Positions 56,611 through 64,000 of a stretch of 64,000 nt of DNA are shown here, piece by piece. The DNA lies in assembly GCF_036669915.1 (NCBI RefSeq), contig NC_089325.1, forward strand, positions 12,853,735 to 12,917,734, written 5' to 3'. Each line of letters starts with the position of its first letter. Position 1 is the first letter of the stretch. Source of the DNA: Pocillopora verrucosa. Taxonomy: Eukaryota > Cnidaria > Anthozoa > Scleractinia > Pocilloporidae. The position numbers and the translations under genes are program-made. Under the pieces are notes generated by a model. The model saw nothing but the letters and a program-made list of their open reading frames with translations, did no database searches and was not told the origin of the DNA.

Positions 56611-56877
56611 CAGAGCCGCATGGAACGATCAATCGCCAAATACGGACAATCATGCGATCTACTTTCATTCCATTCTCTTTTGTTTTTCTTTTTGTTTAAT
56701 CTTTTCTAGTATTTCGAATGTGAACTTTAAGACCTGAGTAATTTTGGAAATTAGCTCACTCCCTCTTGTATTTTTAATCATTACAAACTAAATCTTGTAC
56801 GATTTGAGGTTTGTCCGATTAGTGCAACGACAATAAAAAAAATGAGATATGGATATCGACAGGCCTAATAATATACA

Positions 56878-57664
56878 TGCAAAAATAATTAATTACTCAG
56901 TTCTGATTGGTTAAGATAGATGCAGTTTTCAGGTACTTTAATGCAGAAGAGGGTTGATTCATTGCAAAGAAGTAACAAACCAGATATTTTGATTGGTCAA
57001 TAATTAAAGAAATTCACAGATAGCCAATCAAATACGAGCCTCGGATGTCGCTACATTTGGATACGCTGAAAATTTGCGGGCGAAACAATGGCTGGAGTTT
57101 TAAGTAGGGTTTCTTTCGCCACCGAAACAACGATACAGCAGCTGAAAAACAGCTCTAACAACGAAAGCGATGTAAAAAGCACTGCTTTTTGGTTGTCGGT
57201 TTGGAAAAATGTTTAGAGAAGGGAATTGCTAAGGAAATCGAAAGTACCACCCGACTCAGCTTAACACTTTGCTCAAGCGATTCTACGCCGAAATTAAAAC
57301 CAAACATGATTAAACCTCGCAAACGACGATTCCATTTCAACGAAAGTGATTCGCACACAGACTGAACAATTCCTTGAACTGTTTAGCCGGACTTTGAACT
57401 TTTTTGCGCCTTAAAGATGTGAAAATATTATTGTCTATCGTTGTTTTGATCGTGTTGGGTTGTTTTGACCGAAAACACAATGTAACTTACAGAGATTGAA
57501 TAAATTATTGTCGCATTTGATGCGCGCTTTGCTTCTGCACACTTATTATAACTATCTAGTATTTTGTCACGTATATTGCTAATACGTAATCACATGATTG
57601 TTCTCGTGATTTTTGGGATAAATAAGCACTTGAGAATTTTTTTCAAATACTACAAATTACACTC

Positions 57665-57696
<32 letters not shown>

Positions 57697-57755
57697 CGAA
57701 AAAATTAACTTGTGGTTATTTATTCCAAATTGCACTCGAAATCATGTGATTACCT
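56878..57755 (+). mobile_element. Crypton-like-derived repeat R1, copy C (long form)
   Basis: This is the longest copy of the repeat also seen at 1,534 and 14,283. Plus-strand coding remnants are readable. A start at 57,089 gives MAGVLSRVSFATETTIQQLK, then STAFWLSVWK. After a frameshift come CLEKGIAKEIE and, in another frame, YHPTQLNTLLKRFYAEIKTK. This is the pattern of the N-terminal domain of DUF3504/Crypton-type (ZMYM/QRICH1-like) proteins. It then jumps to a tail-like RKRRFHFNESDSHTD and a stop, with no recombinase core. The right end is the family fold-back with TTATTTATTCCAAATTGCAC and ATCATGTGATTAC. Non-autonomous and degenerate. Confidence 0.7.
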
Positions 57756-60700
57756 ATACTAATTTTTTTCATGTTTTTTTTTTCAGGCGCGCGAAGCGAG
57801 AATCGTTCTCTTCGCGTTTTTCCTCCCGCGGTCGCACCTGCGCTCATCTGAAAAAGATGAAAAAATTTGATAATAATAAAATAGAGCGCAAAAGATAAAT
57901 TAAAATTATTGAAAACGGTGACCCGTGTTCTGCAAGCCAGAGGTAAAGTATGTAAATGAGAAGCCTATTAAATCAAGACATCACTGTTAACTGGTTTTTT
58001 TTATGTTCCGCCATCTGTAAACTTGTATGTTCCACCATCTGCAAACAGTGTCTTTACGCAAGTGCACGAAACAAGTGCACGATTTTGGGAAGTAACAAAA
58101 AGGTTAGGGAAAAACTGTTTTCGATTTCTGGAAAATCGGATAACAACACCCATAGTTGAAAAACTGGCCTTAAAATTCACGTGTAATTGCCTCGTGACCG
58201 AATAAACTTCAGCCGCATTATCCCTGACTTTGGTCCGATGAAAGTCTTCCTAAATAATTGATCAAGTGAAACATATTTTGATCATAAAATTACACCAGTG
58301 CTATACGGTCGACACCAAAAAGAGTAAATTATTTTTGGGCAACTTTTCCAAGAAGTTTCGCCCAGCGCACCCAAAAAATCTCTTACTGAAGTCGACTGAA
58401 TTATGGCCAAGAAAGAGGCCCTCATTTGGCATGAAAATAAATTTAAATCTTTTTTCATGGACATTATCTAATCATTGAAGCGAACAACATGTCATGATCC
58501 TCCTCGAGCTTTGCTTAGCAAAAAACTGTTCTCTTCTCGGATCTTATAAGCTCTAACAATGTCCATAATCAATTAAGGAAGTAGGCATATCTACGCACCC
58601 AACAGAGGCTGATGTTTTTATAAAGTTCCCGAAATGCTTCTTTTCGTGGATATATGCAGAAATCAATCACAGGCCGCGTGCAGCCTAACTGTCGATAACA
58701 AAGTCGTACGTGTGGAGCTCCCCTGCAGAAAAATAATGCACGCAACTCGCCTACGATTTTTAAATGAGCTGGACTTCTAAATCGTTGTCTGTTTTTTGTT
58801 TATACTCTCATTCATTTTGTCCGGGAATATTGGAAGCTGTGATAATCAATCATACGACAGAACCCCAGCCCTTTGATTTCCATACCGGTTCGAAAGGCAG
58901 GAGCTTTTGTCTTGAGATTTACCACGCGGATTTTGACTCCCTTGAGTTTTCTGTTCTGCGAAGAAAAAAAATATAGTCGAGAGTTTTCGAGAATGATGTA
59001 GGAAAAAACACAGAGGTTTTTTTTTTTTATCGTTTTCCTGTTATCATGTTTAGGATATTTTGATCGGTTAAAAGTGCATATCAGTTCGATTTATATCTAA
59101 GGAGTCATGCAAAGCTGTATACAGATTCAGAGAAACTCCAACATAGACATCGGATTACTAATTGATGACCGGTTGGCGTTTTTCAATAACTAATGAAAAA
59201 AGATCATGCCTCTTAGCCTAGGCTTAAAAGGGAAAAATGTAATTGTAGAATAGAGGGGATAGGAAACAAACACGTAGATAGAGCCCAAGGTACTCTATCT
59301 AATTGCACTTTCTGAAAATTTTCGCCAATTAACTTACCAAAGCCATTTAATGTACAGAATATTTTGTTATCTTGCTTAAAGGCCAAAGGGAAGAAAGATG
59401 TTTGCATAGAAAACACCATTTATTCAAAAAACGAATATGGTAATATGTTTTGCTGCGCAACAACACTAATATTTACACGTTGAAACTTGAACGATATGAG
59501 CGACTCAGTGTTTCTTTCTTTGAAAGAGGCCGAATTTCCAATCATCAAAGAAAAAAATATTTCCATTGTGGCTGAAATTGGTACAAAGTTTCTCCCACTC
59601 GCTTAAAGACAAATTTGTCAGTTCTTTTTGGAGCTGATGACGTAGTAATGAGAAATGTCAGTAACCTAAACGATTTCAAGTGTTTTCCATTTTCTGTTTT
59701 TTCCTTAAAATTTGTGGTGTAATTCTCGCCCACGTAAATTTATGCAAATTTTTCAGTAAGCTGTGAAGTCGCAATTTCCTTCGGAGAGAATCACTAATTT
59801 GCTTTTAGCGAGGACTGCGCTTTGTAATGGAGCCATTTATGTTAAAAAGCAAACAATAGGCAAGCAGTAAGAAATGTGGGACTTCAGTAAAATGAAAAGG
59901 AAGATCGCGAAACTCTTATGAAGATCGCTGCGGTAATTTACCAAAAATGAGGAAACTCAATATTAAATTTCAGACTAACATTTTAAAATAATTTCTCATT
60001 TCGGCATAATTTTCACGTCAATCACAGATCTAGGCTAATATTTTCACTTGTTTTCCTTAGTGGCATTAAAAATTTGAGATTTTAGAGTTTCAGTCAGCTG
60101 GAAGGTCTGAACGAAAACTTGATCGATCTGAACATAGTCAAGTACTTTGCAGACAATAACCAAGTGTAACTCTATGGAGTATAAAAGTGATGCGTATTTG
60201 AATTCAATTGGAAGACAGCTCGTTCGTTTGTTACTCGGACAATTGAGCCCTATGCGAATTTGCGAAACTCGATCGCACTTAGTACCGACAACACCTGCTG
60301 TTTGAATTTTGTTTACCGAGCGAAGACTGTAAGACTAACATTTACGACATAATTTAGCATTTCTCCCCCGAGTACGAAAGGTTTAATTAAAATGTGGCTC
60401 ATTTAGGAGGTGTCAGAGTTTACTGTTGAAATTAAACAATTAATGATATTTTCTCGTTCAGATGCACCTTGCGAAGTCAGAGTTTACGTTAAAAAACCTT
60501 TTAGGGTTACGGTTAATTGTTCAAATAAAATCTATCGAGCCAGATCTGTCACGATTGAGCGCTAACTATATTTTTCGTCGTTTTTGACGTAAAAGTGATC
60601 TTAATGGTTCAAGTGAACTCCATTTATTTAAGCGCTTTGAGTCAGTGGCTTGCAGCCCATTGGTGGATTTAACTCGCATCCGGCTGCCATCGACTGAAGA

Positions 60701-61016
60701 AAAACATTGAGACCAAAAATAGGCTCCCCTGCTAATTTATGCACTAAAAGTCTCAGTTATTGTAGTCGACGTCATTTTCAATGCCCCTTCCGTCAGTTGC
60801 TCTGTTTCCAGTCTCAAAACATCAATCATTAGCTGAAGCGCGCCATGGATAGGCAATTTCCTGCGATGTTTGCTGTTTAGATATCATTCCAAGTCGATAC
60901 TCGACAGAAACACAGTGTAGCGGTAACAAGGTGTCGCTTTTGCACGAGTTTACAACTGTTTACAAACTTCAACGCTATTCTCGCGGTTCAAATTACCGTT
61001 GCTTGGAGGTGTCTTT
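57756..61016. other. Intergenic and upstream region of the YDL-motif gene
   Basis: No exon was recognised. A near-duplicate of 24 bases (ATGTTCCGCCATCTGTAAAC and ATGTTCCACCATCTGCAAAC) sits at about 58,003-58,050. A TATA box lies at 60,180. Small frames such as 58,764-58,976 and 59,545-59,733 show no known motif. Confidence 0.4.
60180..60187 (+). promoter_or_regulatory. TATA box upstream of the YDL-motif gene
   Basis: TATAAAAG, a strong match, about 840 bases before the ATG at 61,017. Transcription from about 60,210 would give either a long 5' UTR or one containing an intron. Link to this gene is inference. Confidence 0.4.
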
Positions 61017-64000
61017 ATGGCTTTCGCGTTTGGAGATTCTTACTTGAAGCTTCCACCAATAAGCCAAGAAGGTTCCGTTGAAATCGACGGCGAAGACTCC
61101 AAGAGAAATGTGGGGATCGTCCGCGATAAACATGGCCTTGTGCGACTTCCTCCTATCGTGCGATTGGATTCACTTCGCTCCACATCAACCGCTCAAAGGT
61201 TTCGGAACGAAACGCCAACCGCAGTTTCAAGCGAAAAGACCGAAGTTGCGATGTCAAGATCACCAATGAAAATAACAGACAAACTGGGGAGCTTGAGACT
61301 CCAAGGACGTTCGAAAAAACTAAAAAAATACGACAACAAGAGCGAGGATGAAATGAAATTAATTATGGAAGCAGCTGTCAAGGAAACCAATGAAGACGAA
61401 ACAAGTTTTTTCGACAGCGAAAATGTTTCACACGAAAAAGAGAGGGCAGGTTGCCAACGGTTAGGTTGTAGCTCCGCTTTGTTATCATTGACTGGCAATG
61501 GAGAACTTCTCCCTGCACACAAAGATTCAATCTTGTCCCGCCGGGGAAGCAGCACTTTTCAACCTACGAAGAAATTGACGAGATCGCGCAGGCTGGCAAA
61601 ATCTTCGCCCGAGTTATCTAATAGAAAGAAAAATATGCGGCTGCTCGCCGACGGAAATATCAGCGAGCATTCGTTATCTTCTCTCGCAGCAGGTTCTATG
61701 CCGGTTGTCCGATCCGACCCCTCAAGCCGTCCACAGCTCGCGGTTCAGGACATCGACGGATCAAAGCTCTCTCAAGTACAGAATTATGCTAAGATTGAGG
61801 AAAAAGCAAAAGAGTACGGCGGAAAACGCAGAAATCACAGTAATCAACGGTGGAAGATTGATGTTGCAAATTTACCACAGAGCACCCCGAGTTCACCGGT
61901 TTGCAGTGAATCTGCTAACTCAGAGATCAAGCAAAAAGGTCGAAAGTCATTAAACGATATAACGGACGCGGAGCAGTTTGTTGACAGAAGAAGACCCTCA
62001 TTGAAAAAGCAAAATCTAGTTTATGATGCCGATGTCGATGTATTGAAAATTGAAGGAAAGAGCTGCTCTCAGAGTGAGAGAAAATTGCAAAGAGGAGATG
62101 CTTTGACAGAATGCAATGTCGAAATGTTAGACCTACCGAGAAATGAGGAAAAGAGGCATTCATTGTACGACTTGCAACAAATATTAACCTTGCTGCAGAA
62201 AGAGGATTTAAAGCGACAGGCTTCCAACATAGCTTCATCGTCTCGAAATGCAAGCGCCACCTCTAATGCAAGCGGAAGGGAACCCAGTGAGTCCGTTTAT
62301 GACTTAAGGGAGTTCTTGTTGATGGCGGCGGCCGAAGCTTCGAGCGCAGGGCAACTTAAAAAGACACAAACGAACAAATTAAGCGCCAATAACTCACAGA
62401 CGAGTTCGTCGTCGCATCTCGCACCTCCTGGGAGAGAGAAAGACAGTAGAAAAGGCTCAGTTTACGACTTAATGGAGTTTCTCACTCTTGGAAATAGCAG
62501 TGAAACGGGTTCTGGATCCACTAGTGAAAACTCGAGCCGTTCGACTTCACCGCGAATTTTATCATCACCGCATGCCAGCTCTAGCTCAAATAACTTGCTA
62601 TCCGTCTCAGTTGCCAACAGTGGTGAGGAAAGCAGGAGAGCGTCTACCTACGACCTCATGGAGTTTCTATCTCTGCCGCGTTCTGGGGGTAATTCGCGCC
62701 CTGATTCAGGTCCTAGCAGCCCAGCTCTTCACGAGGAAGGCTCTAGCGCAGCAGAAAGCAAAATGAGCGATTCAGGTACCGAAAAGGTTAAAGAGAAACG
62801 AAGTCTATCTATGTACGATCTGGAAGAATTCCTGTCTATGACATCTGATATACCACCGCTTGTGCGAGTCACACCTTGGGAAGAAGAGCAAAAAACAAAT
62901 AGTAGCGAAACTATTTCGGATTCTGAAGAAGGTGCCAAAAGAGATTTGCAACAGCCGAGAGGGTCAGTGTATGACCTAAGTGAAATCCTGAGCGTGTTAC
63001 AACAGGAAAATGAGAAAAGGCATGAATCTGCGTCTAATTTACGCCAGATGCTGTTTCATTTTCAACGTGAGGCCGAAAAAACTGGTCAATCTTCACTTAC
63101 GCAATCAACTAATTTACCCGCCAAATGTACTGTCGGTTCCTCTCCCGTAACTCCAACTATAGAGAACAGTGGCTACTCGACCGGTAGTGATCAAGCAGCA
63201 TCAACAGACGCACCCAAAAATATGGATGTAACTGAGAACAGTCGGCACATGTCTGTGTATGATCTTAGAGAGTTCCTTTCACTTTATGCCGCTCAACAAA
63301 ACCCGTCGGCAACTCATCAGCAACAGCTTTCATCGGCAGTTTCGTTGAGGCGAAAATTTTCCGGAGTTTCGCAAAGCGGTGTGAGTATACTCGTCACTGA
63401 CGAATCCAACAGAAGCATCGACAGCGAATTTTACGAAGATGTTTTTCTTCCAGTACCAAGTACAGAACCTAGCGGTGCGTCTGATCCATCGCGTAAAAGA
63501 AGCTCTATTTACGATCTCCGCGAGTTCTTGAGCATTTTAAATGCAGACGAATCTCCCTTGAGAAGACGATTATCTAGTGTGTCATCTGCATCGTCTAAAT
63601 CCAGCGAAAGTGAATCAGAATCAAATTCTGCCAAAACTACTGGCCCGTTAAAACCAGCCGGTCCGAGTCATGGCAGGGGAAATTCCTCGAGAACACAACT
63701 GTTCCCACGCCAGGATTCCGGCGGGAGCCTTTCTCTATATGACCTTGGCGAGTTTCTCTCGCTTTTGAACACAGAAGAATCTCCATTGCGAAGAAGGCTT
63801 TCGAGCGTCAACGATAAGATCTCTGCGCAAGGTGAAGAGGGAGCGCGCACGCCGGTTCTTTCCAGAAGCGATTCCGAAAAGGGTCTTTACAGCTTAGAAG
63901 AAATATTAACTGTTATGAATGAGCTTGAGCAAAGGAATAGTAGCGAGAACATGAGTGGAGACATTGAAGGCAATGTTGGAGAAGAAATCAGTATTCAAGT
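61017..64000 (+). CDS. Long Ser-rich protein with ten YDL-EFL motif repeats (3' end outside the window)
   Basis: An uninterrupted frame from ATG 61,017 (MAFAFGDSYLKLPPISQEGS) to the right edge gives at least 994 codons without a stop. The protein is Ser/Glu/Arg-rich and probably disordered. LPPI occurs twice near the start (KLPPIS and RLPPIV). Its hallmark is a short motif, consensus [RK]-x-S-[VIL]-Y-D-L-x-E-F-L-S-L. The motif tyrosines are at residues 384, 428, 483, 545, 600, 652, 748, 832, 908 and 958. Examples are RKGSVYDLMEFLTL, RRASTYDLMEFLSL and KRSSIYDLREFLSI. A degenerate copy without Tyr (ASNLRQMLFHF) lies near residue 671. Basic residues before the Ser resemble PKA-type sites, and the Tyr-Asp-Leu part could be an SH2/PTB ligand or a docking helix. 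I recognise no family. Possibly a scaffold; all function is inference. No splice site is needed, so this may be one giant exon. Confidence 0.8.
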   Translation, partial: MAFAFGDSYLKLPPISQEGSVEIDGEDSKRNVGIVRDKHGLVRLPPIVRLDSLRSTSTAQRFRNETPTAVSSEKTEVAMSRSPMKITDKLGSLRLQGRSKKLKKYDNKSEDEMKLIMEAAVKETNEDETSFFDSENVSHEKERAGCQRLGCSSALLSLTGNGELLPAHKDSILSRRGSSTFQPTKKLTRSRRLAKSSPELSNRKKNMRLLADGNISEHSLSSLAAGSMPVVRSDPSSRPQLAVQDIDGSKLSQVQNYAKIEEKAKEYGGKRRNHSNQRWKIDVANLPQSTPSSPVCSESANSEIKQKGRKSLNDITDAEQFVDRRRPSLKKQNLVYDADVDVLKIEGKSCSQSERKLQRGDALTECNVEMLDLPRNEEKRHSLYDLQQILTLLQKEDLKRQASNIASSSRNASATSNASGREPSESVYDLREFLLMAAAEASSAGQLKKTQTNKLSANNSQTSSSSHLAPPGREKDSRKGSVYDLMEFLTLGNSSETGSGSTSENSSRSTSPRILSSPHASSSSNNLLSVSVANSGEESRRASTYDLMEFLSLPRSGGNSRPDSGPSSPALHEEGSSAAESKMSDSGTEKVKEKRSLSMYDLEEFLSMTSDIPPLVRVTPWEEEQKTNSSETISDSEEGAKRDLQQPRGSVYDLSEILSVLQQENEKRHESASNLRQMLFHFQREAEKTGQSSLTQSTNLPAKCTVGSSPVTPTIENSGYSTGSDQAASTDAPKNMDVTENSRHMSVYDLREFLSLYAAQQNPSATHQQQLSSAVSLRRKFSGVSQSGVSILVTDESNRSIDSEFYEDVFLPVPSTEPSGASDPSRKRSSIYDLREFLSILNADESPLRRRLSSVSSASSKSSESESESNSAKTTGPLKPAGPSHGRGNSSRTQLFPRQDSGGSLSLYDLGEFLSLLNTEESPLRRRLSSVNDKISAQGEEGARTPVLSRSDSEKGLYSLEEILTVMNELEQRNSSENMSGDIEGNVGEEISIQ

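Noticed and set aside
61193-61555. 120-codon minus-strand frame near the start of the YDL-motif gene.
   Set aside because: Complement of the long plus-strand frame, which has far stronger repeat-motif evidence.

Overview
The window looks like nuclear DNA of an anthozoan cnidarian, most likely a stony coral. It is AT-rich, its genes are split by GT-AG introns, and it is littered with short inverted-repeat elements whose ends read like AACCCTTTAACTCCC. Conserved animal genes (ribonucleotide reductase large subunit, cathepsin Z, a PH/PTB adaptor) sit beside a secreted PAN-EGF-fibrinogen-like mosaic of cnidarian type. The species assignment is inference. No bacterial operon, CRISPR array, rRNA or convincing tRNA was seen.

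Left part (1-17,200). A C2H2 zinc-finger gene leaves the window at the left edge (1-989, minus). A repeat carrying remnants of a DUF3504/Crypton-type protein follows. Then comes a decayed multi-exon gene of an unrecognised family (2,488 to about 8,020, plus), with two in-frame stops and several frameshifts but with its splice sites still readable. Next are an intact five-exon secreted protein (8,768-12,592, plus: signal peptide, PAN/Apple, EGF, fibrinogen-like), a second Crypton-like repeat, a non-LTR retrotransposon tail, and a small proline/tyrosine-rich CYSTM-type protein (16,158-16,502) behind two tandem CRE-like sites.

Middle (17,200-43,000). A five-exon DOK/IRS-like docking protein (20,234-28,171, plus) has a PH-like region, a PTB-like region and a long tail with seven YxN motifs. 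On the minus strand lie a four-exon RS-rich nuclear protein with a 42-bp tandem repeat (30,982-36,576) and a complete four-exon cathepsin Z (39,369-42,824).

Right part (43,000-64,000). A complete 20-exon RRM1 (44,433-56,443, minus; 803 residues) has two E2F-type sites and a CCAAT box upstream. A third Crypton-like repeat follows. The window ends inside a very long uninterrupted reading frame (61,017 to beyond 64,000, plus; at least 994 codons) that encodes a serine-rich protein with ten copies of a short SxYDLxEFLxL motif. I do not recognise this protein and regard it as the best candidate for something undescribed.

The genes are not an operon and appear to be independent transcription units. 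The repeats form at least six families, several within a few tens of bases of splice sites. All exon joins were read by eye from splice consensus and reading-frame continuity; none has been checked against transcripts.
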